Below, piece by piece: positions 1-8,177 of a DNA stretch of 9,494 nt; position 1 is the first letter of the stretch, and every line of letters starts with the position of its first letter. Location: contig JAEWLO010000314.1 in the NCBI GenBank assembly GCA_023457475.1, forward strand, positions 1-9,494, given 5' to 3'. The DNA is from Pseudomonadota bacterium. Lineage in GTDB: Bacteria; Pseudomonadota; Gammaproteobacteria; Xanthomonadales; Xanthomonadaceae. The translations under genes and the position numbers were made by a program. Below the pieces are notes generated by a model. That model was not told where the DNA came from, did no database searches, and saw only the letters and a program-made list of their open reading frames with translations.

Positions 1-1422
<1,422 letters not shown>

Positions 1423-1428
1423 GTAAAG

Positions 1429-1432
1429 CTCC
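1429..1432 (-). promoter_or_regulatory. Ribosome binding site of ahcY
   Basis: GGAG on the minus strand lies six bases before the ATG of ahcY. It supports this start codon. It lies about 35 bases downstream of the riboswitch P1 stem, so it is a possible target of ligand-dependent masking. Confidence 0.7.
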
Positions 1433-1466
1433 GGTAATGGCGCGGGTGGTGAAACTCGCGTTGGCC

Positions 1467-1543
1467 GGGCGCCGTTGGAACCAGTCCCGTCCACCGAGCC
1501 TGGCCGTTCGGATCCTGTCCGTACCGGTCGCAGCGCCCCTCGG
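1467..1543 (-). promoter_or_regulatory. SAH riboswitch aptamer controlling ahcY
   Basis: The leader of ahcY contains the conserved blocks of the SAH riboswitch in order on the minus strand: CCGAGGGGCGCTGC (from 1543), CCAGGCTCGG (ending at 1494) and AACGGCGCCC (ending at 1467). The expected pairings all form. P1 is GGGCGC (1538-1533) with GCGCCC (1472-1467). The pseudoknot P4 is CCGAG (1543-1539) with CTCGG (1498-1494). P2 is CCG (1527-1525) with CGG (1506-1504) plus CGGA (1521-1518) with TCCG (1512-1509). A small extra hairpin, GGGA/TTCC, sits between P4 and the 3' strand of P1. Known members of this class bind S-adenosylhomocysteine selectively over SAM and turn on genes that recycle SAH. 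Position directly upstream of ahcY is the canonical context. Boundaries are from paired elements and may be off by a few bases. Confidence 0.93.
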
Positions 1544-1557
1544 GGAAGGAGAGCGCC

Positions 1558-1563
1558 ATTATA
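1558..1563 (-). promoter_or_regulatory. Probable sigma-70 -10 box of the ahcY promoter
   Basis: A perfect TATAAT on the minus strand (1563-1558) stands out in this GC-rich gap. Transcription would start near 1551, about eight bases before the first paired base of the riboswitch, giving a leader of roughly 130 bases. The -35 region is poor: the nearest candidate is TTCATG at 1588-1583 with a long 19-base spacer. The call rests on the -10 match and its position. Confidence 0.65.
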
Positions 1564-1664
1564 TCCCGTCACGCTGCAGTGGCATGAATCCCGGGACGCC
1601 CCCAACCATCGGCAGGGGGGCCGCCGGCCGCGCCCTGTTAAGGTCCAAGGTTTCGGACATACAC

Positions 1665-1668
1665 GGGG
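1665..1668 (+). promoter_or_regulatory. Ribosome binding site deciding the S9 peptidase start
   Basis: GGGG at 1665-1668 lies six bases before GTG at 1675 but directly abuts the in-frame TTG at 1669, so it can only serve the GTG. This favours GTG 1675 over TTG 1669, which has no well-placed purine-rich site of its own (the next, AAGG at 1647-1650, is 18 bases away). Confidence 0.5.
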
Positions 1669-1674
1669 TTGAAC

Positions 1675-4194
1675 GTGGCACGCAACGAAGATCGGCGCGG
1701 CGCGCGCCTGGGCGGCCTGATGCTGGGCATGGCCCTGCTGGCGGTGGCTCCGCAGGGACTGGCGGCGGGCAAGGCCGCACCGGCGGTGGCCGCTGCCGAA
1801 AAGGGCGGAACGGGCTATCAGATGCCGTCGGCTGCGCTGCAGGCGGTGATCGATGCACCGCGTGCGCCCTCCCTGAGCCTGTCGCCGCGTCGGGATATCG
1901 CCGCGCTGCTGCAGACGCCGGCGTTGGCCGCGATCAACGACGTGGCCCAGCCCGAACTGAAACTGGCCGGCGTACGCATCAACCCGGCCACCCATTCGGC
2001 CAGCCGCTTCAGCTTCGGCAACAAGCTCTGGCTGATGACGCTGGCCGACGGCAAGGAGCGCCAGATCACCGGCCTGCCGCAGCCGCTGTCCATCGCTTCG
2101 ATGGCATGGTCGCCGGACCAGCAGTACCTGGCCTTCAACCAGGTGCAGGCGGTCACCGGGGCCAACGAGCTCTGGCTGGTGGAAACCGCCACCGGCACGG
2201 CGCGCCGCCTGCTCACCGACCTCAACACGGTGTTGGGCGACGGCTACAGCTGGCTGCCGGACAGCCGCGGCCTGCTGGTCACCCAACAGCTGAAAGACGC
2301 GGCTCCCGCCCCTGCCGCAGGCGGCATCCCGGCCGGCCCTGCCATCCAGCAGACGCAGGCGGATGCCGGCGTGCGATCGATCCGCACCTACCAGGACCTG
2401 CTCGCCAACGAGGCCGATGCGCGCCTGTTCGACTACTACGCCAAGGCGCAGCCTGCGACGGTGGCGCTCAACGGTGTGACCACGCCGCTTTCCAGCGCCG
2501 GCATCTACCTGGACCTCAGCGTGTCGCCGGATGGCCAGCATCTGTTGGCCGAGCGCGTGATGCGGCCGTATTCCTACGTGGTACCGGTGGAGGACTTCCC
2601 GCGCCGCATCGAGGTGCTGTCCATGCAGAACGGTTCGCTGCAGCACACGCTGGCCAGCCTGCCGCTGGTGGAGGGGCTGCCGGTGGGCAACGACGCGGTG
2701 CCGGTGGGTGTGCGCAATGCCAGCTGGCGCGCCGACGCGCCGGCCACCCTGGTGTGGGCCGAGGCGCAGGACGGTGGCGACCCGAACCGCGAGGCGCGCG
2801 TGCGCGACGCGGTGCTGGTGCAGGCCGCACCGTTCGACACGCCGCCGCAGACGCTGGCCCAGCTGGGCAGCCGCTACGCTGGCATCCAGTGGGCGCGGGG
2901 TGACCTGGCCCTGCTCAACGAGTCGTGGTGGAAGACCCGCCAGGTGAAGCAGTGGCGCGTGGCCCCGGACCAGCCGGGGCAGGAGCCGCAGCTGCTGGTG
3001 GAGCGTTCGTCGCAGGACCGCTACAGCGATCCCGGCAGGCCCGCGCTGGTGCGCGACGTCAACGGGCGCGGGCGCCTGCAGACCAGCGCCGACGGTCGCA
3101 GCATTTTTCTGATCGGCCAGGGCGCATCCCCTGAAGGCGACCGCCCGTTCGTGGACCGCTTCGACCTGGACAGCCGGCAGACCACGCGGCTGTTCCATTC
3201 GCAGGCTCCCACCTACGCACTGCCGCAGGCGCTGCTGGACCAGGAGGGCACGTCGCTGCTGATGACCCGCGAATCGCCGGATGAGCCCACCAACTACTAT
3301 GTGCAGTCGCTGGACGACGCCACGGCGGTCCCGCGCGCGTTGACCGCGTTCGCCCATCCCTTGCCGCAGCTGCGGGGCGTGAGCAAGGAGCAGATCCGTT
3401 ACAAACGCAAAGACGGCGTCGACCTGACCGCCACGCTGATGCTGCCGCCGGGTTACAACGCGAAGAAGGACGGCCCGCTGCCGCTGCTGATGTGGGCCTA
3501 CCCGGGCGAGTTCAAGACCGCCGCCGCCGCCAGCCAGGTGACCGACTCGCCGTACCGCTTCAATGCGATCAGCTACTGGGGACCGCAGGCCTTCCTGGCC
3601 ACCGGCTATGCAGTGCTGGTGAGTCCGTCGATGCCGATCATCGGCGAAGGCGACCAGGAGCCGAACGACACCTACCTGCCGCAGCTGATCGCCAATGCCG
3701 AGGCCGCCGTGGACGAGGTGGTGCGCCGTGGCGTGACCGACCGTGAGCACATCGCCATCGGCGGGCATTCCTACGGTGCGTTCATGACCGCCAACCTGCT
3801 GGCGCACACGCGTCTGTTCAAGGGCGGCATTGCCCGCAGTGGTGCCTACAACCGCACGCTCACTCCGTTCGGTTTCCAGGCCGAGGAGCGCAACTACTGG
3901 CAGGCACAGGACGTGTACCTGAAGATGTCGCCGTTCAATTACGCCGGCAACATCAAGGACCCTGTCCTGTTCATCCATGGCGTGGACGACAACAACTCCG
4001 GCACGTTCCCCATGCAGAGCGAGCGCATGTTCGCGGCGGTGAAGGGGCTGGGCGGCACCGCGCGGCTGGTGATGCTGCCGAACGAGTCGCACCACTACCG
4101 TGCGCGCGAGTCGATCCAGACCATGCTGGCCGAAAGCGAGCGCTGGCTGGAAGCCACCATCGGCCCGGGCAAACCGATCCGAACGAAACGCTGA
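1675..4194 (+). CDS. Secreted S9 family serine peptidase, glutamyl endopeptidase-like (S9D type)
   Basis: Predicted exported alpha/beta-hydrolase peptidase of the prolyl oligopeptidase clan (839 residues from GTG 1675; two more from TTG 1669). A basic N-terminus and a hydrophobic stretch (about residues 12-27) form a Sec signal peptide, with likely cleavage after LAA near residue 31. Residues of about 40-560 should form the beta-propeller; the catalytic domain begins near 573. The catalytic triad is visible: Ser699 in GGHSYGAF, Asp771 (or Asp772) in HGVDDNNSGT, and His806 in NESHHY. The stretches WAYPGEF, PIIGEGDQE, RSGAYNRTLTPFGFQ and RARESI match, from memory, plant chloroplast glutamyl endopeptidase, which defines S9D, rather than DPP4 or acylaminoacyl peptidases. 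Cleavage after Glu is therefore plausible but inferred. The gene is divergent from ahcY and appears monocistronic, with a hairpin 22 bases past its stop. Confidence 0.93.
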   Translation: MARNEDRRGARLGGLMLGMALLAVAPQGLAAGKAAPAVAAAEKGGTGYQMPSAALQAVIDAPRAPSLSLSPRRDIAALLQTPALAAINDVAQPELKLAGVRINPATHSASRFSFGNKLWLMTLADGKERQITGLPQPLSIASMAWSPDQQYLAFNQVQAVTGANELWLVETATGTARRLLTDLNTVLGDGYSWLPDSRGLLVTQQLKDAAPAPAAGGIPAGPAIQQTQADAGVRSIRTYQDLLANEADARLFDYYAKAQPATVALNGVTTPLSSAGIYLDLSVSPDGQHLLAERVMRPYSYVVPVEDFPRRIEVLSMQNGSLQHTLASLPLVEGLPVGNDAVPVGVRNASWRADAPATLVWAEAQDGGDPNREARVRDAVLVQAAPFDTPPQTLAQLGSRYAGIQWARGDLALLNESWWKTRQVKQWRVAPDQPGQEPQLLVERSSQDRYSDPGRPALVRDVNGRGRLQTSADGRSIFLIGQGASPEGDRPFVDRFDLDSRQTTRLFHSQAPTYALPQALLDQEGTSLLMTRESPDEPTNYYVQSLDDATAVPRALTAFAHPLPQLRGVSKEQIRYKRKDGVDLTATLMLPPGYNAKKDGPLPLLMWAYPGEFKTAAAASQVTDSPYRFNAISYWGPQAFLATGYAVLVSPSMPIIGEGDQEPNDTYLPQLIANAEAAVDEVVRRGVTDREHIAIGGHSYGAFMTANLLAHTRLFKGGIARSGAYNRTLTPFGFQAEERNYWQAQDVYLKMSPFNYAGNIKDPVLFIHGVDDNNSGTFPMQSERMFAAVKGLGGTARLVMLPNESHHYRARESIQTMLAESERWLEATIGPGKPIRTKR

Positions 4195-4216
4195 CGCACC
4201 CTGCCGACGAAGCAAG

Positions 4217-4244
4217 CCGCATGGCGTAGTGACACGCCATGCGG
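4217..4244 (+). terminator. Perfect 11-bp inverted repeat after the S9 peptidase gene, possible terminator
   Basis: CCGCATGGCGT (4217-4227) and ACGCCATGCGG (4234-4244) are exact reverse complements around the six-base loop AGTGAC. The hairpin starts 22 bases after the peptidase stop codon and about 105 bases before ppc, as expected for a transcript end or an mRNA-stabilising stem. No T-run follows on the plus strand, nor on the minus strand, so it is not a textbook intrinsic terminator. The rest of the 4195-4349 gap shows no small ORF; a ppc promoter should lie there but I see no convincing -35/-10 pair. Confidence 0.5.
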
Positions 4245-4349
4245 GTCCCGCGCAGACCTTGCAGATGAAACCATCCGCGCGCACGCTGTCTTCCACGTCA
4301 TCTGCGTTACGCTTGCCAGGATTCCGTTCCCAAGGCCCATGCGTCGCAG

Positions 4350-7061
4350 ATGAACGAATACCGCAGCAGCATCGTGTTTGCCACCCCGGACATTCCCCTG
4401 CGTGACGACGTACGCCGCCTCGGCGCACTGGTCGGCGACCTGCTGGCAGAGCAGGTCTCGGAATCCTTCTTCGAACATATCGAACAGATCCGTACCCGCG
4501 CCATCGCGCGACGCGAAAGCGGTGCTCCGCTGTCGGACCTCAGCTCGGCATTGCAGGGCCTGCCGCCGGAAGAAGCCGAGTCCACCGTGCGTGCCTTCAG
4601 TACGTACTTCCAGGTGGTCAACATCGCCGAGCGCGTGCACCGCATCCGCCGCCGCCGCGATTACCAGCGGGCGGGCACCGCCGTGCCGCAACCTGATGGC
4701 CTGCAGGATGCACTGCAGAAACTGAAGGCGCAGGGCGTCACGCTGGCCGAACTGGCGGACTGGCTGCCGCGCATCGATATCGAGCCGGTCTTCACCGCGC
4801 ACCCGACCGAGGCCGTGCGCCGCGCGCTGCTGGAGAAAGAGCAGCTGATGGTGGCAAGCCTGGTCGACAACCTCGACGGCCAGCGCACACCCGGTGAGGC
4901 CGCTGCGGACGCCGCGCGCTTCCGCATGGCATTGACCGCGTCGTGGCAGACCACCGATTCCTCGCCGGTGCGCCCCACCGTGGACGACGAACGCGAACAC
5001 GTCGGCTTCTACCTGGTGCAGGTGCTGTACCGGGTGATTCCGGTGCTGTACGAGTCGCTGCAGCAGGCGCTGCAGGACACCTATGGCGAATCCCTCCCAC
5101 TGCCGCGGCTGCTGCGCTTCGGCACCTGGGTGGGCGGTGACATGGACGGCAATCCGAACGTGGATGCCACGACGATTCGCAACACGCTCGACGCGCAGCG
5201 CCAGGCAGTCCTCGGGCGCTACCAGAAGGACCTGCTGCAGCTGGCCAGCCTGCTCAGCCAGTCCACCGAGCGGGTCGGGGTGACGGATGCACTGCAGGCG
5301 CAGGTGGCGCATTACCAGCAGCTGCTGCCGAAGGTGCAGTCGCGTCCGCGCCATGCGGACATGCCGTACCGCCTGCTCAACGACCGCATGCGCGCGCGGG
5401 TGCAGGCGACCCTGGATGACGCCGACGGTGCCTACGCCGGCCCGCATGAACTGGAGCATGACCTGCAGCTGATCCTGGACAGCCTGCATGCCAACAAAGG
5501 GGATCACGCTGGCGGCTTTGCCGTGCGCCGTCTGCTGTGGCGTGTGCGCACCTTCGGTTTCCATCTGGCGCGGCTGGACGTGCGCCAGGAATCCAGCGTG
5601 CACGGTCGCGCGCTGGCCAGCGTGCTGGACGGACTGGATGCGTGGGACAACGCCGACGCGCTGGCCCGCGCCGAACGTCTGGCCCCGTTCGCCAGCGGTG
5701 CACGGCCGCTCCCCCCCAGCACGGAAGAAGGTGGGCAGCGCCTGGACGCGGTGTTCGCTGCGCTGGCCGATGCACGCCAGCGCCACGGCACCGATGCGCT
5801 CGGCAGCTACATCATTTCCATGGCCCACGATCGCAGCGACGTGCTGGCGGTATTGGCGTTGGCTCGCCGTGGCGGTCTGGTCAACGACGAAGCTGGCGTG
5901 CCCCTTGATATCGCACCGTTGTTCGAAACCGTGGACGACCTCAAGCGCGGTACCGACACGCTGCGCGACCTGCTCGCCGACCCGGTGTACCGCGCCCACC
6001 TGCGTGCACGCGATGACGTACAGATGGTCATGCTGGGCTATTCGGACAGCGGCAAGGACGGCGGCATTGCGGCCTCGCGCTGGGGCTTGCAGCGGGCGCA
6101 GGTGGAACTACTGGAAGTGGCTGCTGAATCCGGCATCCGGTTGACCTTCTTCCACGGTCGTGGCGGCTCGATCAGCCGCGGCGGCGGCAAGACGACGCAT
6201 GCTGTGGACGCCTCGCCGCGCGGCAGCATCGACGGACGCCTGCGCGTCACCGAGCAGGGCGAGGTGATCCACCGCAAATACGGCATTCGCGCGCTGGCAC
6301 TGCGTTCGCTGGAGCAGGCCACCGGTGCGGTGCTGCGTTCCAGCCTGCGACCGCGTGCGCCCGAGCCGCGCGAAGACCAGTGGCGGCCGGTGATGGACCT
6401 GATCGCCGAGCACAGCGCAGCGGCCTATCGCGCCTTTGTCGGCCAGCAGGATTTCATGCAGTACTTCCGCCTGGCCACGCCCATCGATGTGATCGAGCGC
6501 ATGACGCTGGGCTCACGCCCGTCGCGCCGGCTCGGCCAGGATGCGGCGCTGGGCAACCTGCGCGCGATTCCCTGGGTATTTGCCTGGAGCCAGGCACGCG
6601 CGGTGATTCCCGGCTGGTACGGGGTGGGGAGTGGCCTGCAGGCGGCGCTCGATGCGGGTCATGAAGAAACGCTGCACGAGATGGCGCGTGACTGGCCGTT
6701 CTTCAGTACCTTCCTGGACGACATCGCGATGGTGCTGTCCAAGGGCGATATCACCATTGCCGAGCAGTTCTCGCAGTTGGCCGGTCCGCTTCACGCGCGG
6801 TTCTTCCCGCAGATCGAACAGGAACTGGCACTGACCGGGACGCTGATCCTGGCGCTGGCCGGGCAGGGCTCCCTGCTGCAGCATGATCAACGACTGGCGT
6901 TGTCGATCCGGTTGCGTAACCCGTACGTGGACCCGATCAGCGTGCTGCAGGTGGATCTGCTCAAGCGCTGGCGTGAAAGCGGCGGTGAAGACGATGATGT
7001 GCTGCGGGCGCTGGTGGCATGCGTGAATGGCGTGTCTCAGGGCGTGCAGAATACGGGCTGA
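4350..7061 (+). CDS. ppc: Phosphoenolpyruvate carboxylase
   Basis: Cytosolic enzyme that carboxylates phosphoenolpyruvate with bicarbonate to oxaloacetate, the main anaplerotic supply of the TCA cycle. At 903 residues it is slightly longer than the E. coli enzyme (883) and appears complete. Active-site motifs are intact: FTAHPTE with His151, WVGGDMDGNPNV, GYSDSGKDGG with Lys569, and FHGRGGSISRGGG with Arg604 and Arg610 (equivalents of E. coli His138, Lys546, Arg581 and Arg587). Residues matching the aspartate inhibitor site are also kept: Lys798 in VLSKGD, Arg856 in LRNPY, and Asn901 in the C-terminal QNTG. Feedback inhibition by aspartate or malate is therefore likely. The start is the only suitable in-frame ATG; an upstream ATG at 4339 is out of frame and soon stops. 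The ribosome site is weak (AAGG at 4332-4335, rather distant). The stop codon overlaps the start of the next gene by one base. Confidence 0.98.
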   Translation: MNEYRSSIVFATPDIPLRDDVRRLGALVGDLLAEQVSESFFEHIEQIRTRAIARRESGAPLSDLSSALQGLPPEEAESTVRAFSTYFQVVNIAERVHRIRRRRDYQRAGTAVPQPDGLQDALQKLKAQGVTLAELADWLPRIDIEPVFTAHPTEAVRRALLEKEQLMVASLVDNLDGQRTPGEAAADAARFRMALTASWQTTDSSPVRPTVDDEREHVGFYLVQVLYRVIPVLYESLQQALQDTYGESLPLPRLLRFGTWVGGDMDGNPNVDATTIRNTLDAQRQAVLGRYQKDLLQLASLLSQSTERVGVTDALQAQVAHYQQLLPKVQSRPRHADMPYRLLNDRMRARVQATLDDADGAYAGPHELEHDLQLILDSLHANKGDHAGGFAVRRLLWRVRTFGFHLARLDVRQESSVHGRALASVLDGLDAWDNADALARAERLAPFASGARPLPPSTEEGGQRLDAVFAALADARQRHGTDALGSYIISMAHDRSDVLAVLALARRGGLVNDEAGVPLDIAPLFETVDDLKRGTDTLRDLLADPVYRAHLRARDDVQMVMLGYSDSGKDGGIAASRWGLQRAQVELLEVAAESGIRLTFFHGRGGSISRGGGKTTHAVDASPRGSIDGRLRVTEQGEVIHRKYGIRALALRSLEQATGAVLRSSLRPRAPEPREDQWRPVMDLIAEHSAAAYRAFVGQQDFMQYFRLATPIDVIERMTLGSRPSRRLGQDAALGNLRAIPWVFAWSQARAVIPGWYGVGSGLQAALDAGHEETLHEMARDWPFFSTFLDDIAMVLSKGDITIAEQFSQLAGPLHARFFPQIEQELALTGTLILALAGQGSLLQHDQRLALSIRLRNPYVDPISVLQVDLLKRWRESGGEDDDVLRALVACVNGVSQGVQNTG

Positions 7062-7549
7062 TGAACACCGACCTCGTGTACTCATTCCGCATCACCAGGT
7101 ACGCGACGCCGGGCTCCAATGGGGCGCGGTCGTCGCCGCCATCGGAGTGGACCGGCTTCCCGGATGTCGGCCGCAAGGTGACGCTGGCGGACTACCTGCA
7201 GGTGGAGTCTGCTTATCTGCAGGCAATGGAATCCGCGTGCATTGCCAGTGGAGCCACCGCGCTGCAGGTAAGGGCCTTGGAGGGGGAGGGCACGCGCGAT
7301 TTCACGGAAGGGCAGTGGCTGGGCCTGACCGAGGCGCTGGGCATGGCGCGTCAGGTGCTGCGTGAAGCGTGCTGGTGCAAATTGGTGGCAGAGCGCATGG
7401 AAGTGCATTTTGGCTACGACTACTACATGTATGTCGTCGCTGCCGATGACATCCTGGCAGCGTTGGAGAGAACGGCACCCGGCTTGTTCGTCGAGCGGTA
7501 TCCATCGCCGTATCTGCAGCCGGTTGATGACGCTGACGTGGCCGTTTGA
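7061..7549 (+). CDS. Conserved protein of unknown function, translationally coupled to ppc
   Basis: A 162-residue protein starting at ATG 7061, which shares its first base with the ppc stop (TGATG), so ribosomes finishing ppc can reinitiate here. I cannot assign a function. The protein is soluble, with no signal peptide or membrane segment. It opens with YSFRITRY, followed by a variable loop and a DVG turn. A middle part (LADYLQVESAYLQAMES) looks helical. The C-terminal half contains a WCKL segment followed by an aromatic strand, HFGYDYYMYV, and ends near PSPY. From memory, proteins with a similar Y-x-x-R-I-T-K-Y start, WC-L segment and FxYDxYxYV-like strand occur in other bacteria including actinomycetes, always as hypothetical proteins, so a widespread uncharacterised family is likely; this needs a search. 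An in-frame ATG at 7019 inside ppc would add 14 residues but is less favoured. The DNA looks somewhat less GC-rich than ppc. Confidence 0.85.
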   Translation: MNTDLVYSFRITRYATPGSNGARSSPPSEWTGFPDVGRKVTLADYLQVESAYLQAMESACIASGATALQVRALEGEGTRDFTEGQWLGLTEALGMARQVLREACWCKLVAERMEVHFGYDYYMYVVAADDILAALERTAPGLFVERYPSPYLQPVDDADVAV

Positions 7550-7567
7550 AGGGAAAAGGCACCGTAC

Positions 7568-7598
7568 CCTGGTAGCGCCGGCCGTTGGCCGGCCCAGG
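7568..7598 (+). repeat. SMAG/REP-like palindrome between convergent genes
   Basis: The tetranucleotide GTAG (7572-7575) is followed by a perfect stem, GCCGGCC (7577-7583) and GGCCGGC (7587-7593), around the loop GTT. A second arm, CCTGG (7568-7572) with CCAGG (7594-7598), extends it to 12 bp with a bulged TAGC. A GTAG head plus a short GC stem is the pattern of SMAG elements, the REP family scattered between genes of Stenotrophomonas maltophilia and thought to be mobilised by RAYT (REP-associated tyrosine) transposases. It lies between two converging genes, where such elements are common, and may also slow or end transcription from both sides, although it has no T-run. Only one copy is in the window, so family membership cannot be proven here. 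Confidence 0.7.
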
Positions 7599-7612
7599 TG
7601 GCAACGTCGAGA

Positions 7613-8119
7613 TCACCCCTCGGCCGAGGGCGGATTCGACGCCAGCAACTCGCGCTGGCGCTGCTCCATTTCCGCCCGCAGCTGCCGACGGATCAACGCG
7701 GCAGCATGCCGGCGGCGCTGGTTGCTGCTGTCGAGCTCAAGGGACGGCACCGGGGTGGGGCGGCCCTCATCATCCACGGCCACCATGGTGAAGAAGCAGC
7801 TGTTCGCGTGGCGCACGCTGCGCTTCATGATGTCTTCGGCCACCACCTTCACCCCGATCTCCATCGACGAGGTGCCGGTGTAGTTCACCGAGGCCAGGAA
7901 GGTGACCAGCTCGCCGACGAGGATCGGTTCGCGGAAGGTCACCTGGTCCACGGACAGGGTGACTACGTAGCGCCCGGCGTAGCGGCTGGCGCAGGCGTAG
8001 GCGACCTGGTCGAGCAGTCGCAGCACCGCGCCGCCGTGCACCTTGCCGGAAAAATTGGCCATGTCCGGCGTCATCAATACGGTCATGGACAGCTGGTGTG
8101 ATTTGAGTTCGCTGATCAT
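7613..8119 (-). CDS. Hotdog-fold acyl-CoA thioesterase
   Basis: A 168-residue single-domain cytosolic protein expected to hydrolyse acyl-CoA to free acid and CoA. The signature of the YciA/ACOT-type hotdog group is present: N22-F-S-G-K-V-H-G-G followed by LLDQVAYACASRYAG, where Asn22, the glycine pair and Asp37 match the conserved active-site segment at the start of the long hotdog helix. VDQVTFREPILVGELVTFLASVNYTGTSS corresponds to the family's central strands. Residues from about 125 to the end form a charged Arg/Glu-rich tail, probably helical, beyond the core fold. Chain-length preference cannot be read from sequence. The ATG at 8119 has no clear ribosome site. The gene lies 58 bases downstream of the DUF1444 gene on the same strand and converges on the unknown gene coupled to ppc. 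The exact subfamily name is uncertain. Confidence 0.92.
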   Translation of the reverse strand: MISELKSHQLSMTVLMTPDMANFSGKVHGGAVLRLLDQVAYACASRYAGRYVVTLSVDQVTFREPILVGELVTFLASVNYTGTSSMEIGVKVVAEDIMKRSVRHANSCFFTMVAVDDEGRPTPVPSLELDSSNQRRRHAAALIRRQLRAEMEQRQRELLASNPPSAEG

Positions 8120-8125
8120 GCGACG

Positions 8126-8131
8126 AGTGTA
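8126..8131 (-). promoter_or_regulatory. Possible -10 box giving a leaderless thioesterase mRNA
   Basis: TACACT on the minus strand (8131-8126) ends six bases before the thioesterase ATG, so a transcript started from it would begin at or next to the start codon. This would fit the lack of a ribosome site. The -35 region at the normal distance (ATCCCA) does not match, so the call is weak. Confidence 0.25.
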
Positions 8132-8177
8132 GCCCCGCGCCGTCGCGCTGGGATACGCCCTGCATGTACACCCCCGG

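Noticed and set aside
1601..1640. GC-rich palindromic patches upstream of the S9 peptidase
   Set aside because: Short GGCC/CCGG repeats are common at this base composition, and no single stem with a sensible loop or tail stands out.
1437..2903. 488-codon plus-strand frame overlapping the ahcY leader and the S9 peptidase
   Set aside because: The translation is Arg/Gly/Pro/Ala-rich with no recognisable motif, and it runs across the riboswitch and in another frame of a gene with an intact catalytic triad.
5711..5717. Run of seven Cs in ppc as a possible phase-variation tract
   Set aside because: The frame is intact, the run falls in a variable loop coding Leu-Pro-Pro-Ser, and such runs are expected occasionally in GC-rich genes. 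Switching of ppc would make little sense.
4095..5999. 634-codon minus-strand frame opposite ppc
   Set aside because: An antisense shadow of ppc, long only because stop codons are rare in GC-rich DNA. Its composition is Gln/His/Val/Arg-rich and it has no known domain.
7019..7060. Upstream in-frame ATG at 7019 for the ppc-coupled gene
   Set aside because: It lies inside ppc, and the TGATG overlap at 7059-7063 gives a better start. The residues from the inner ATG begin the conserved-looking part.
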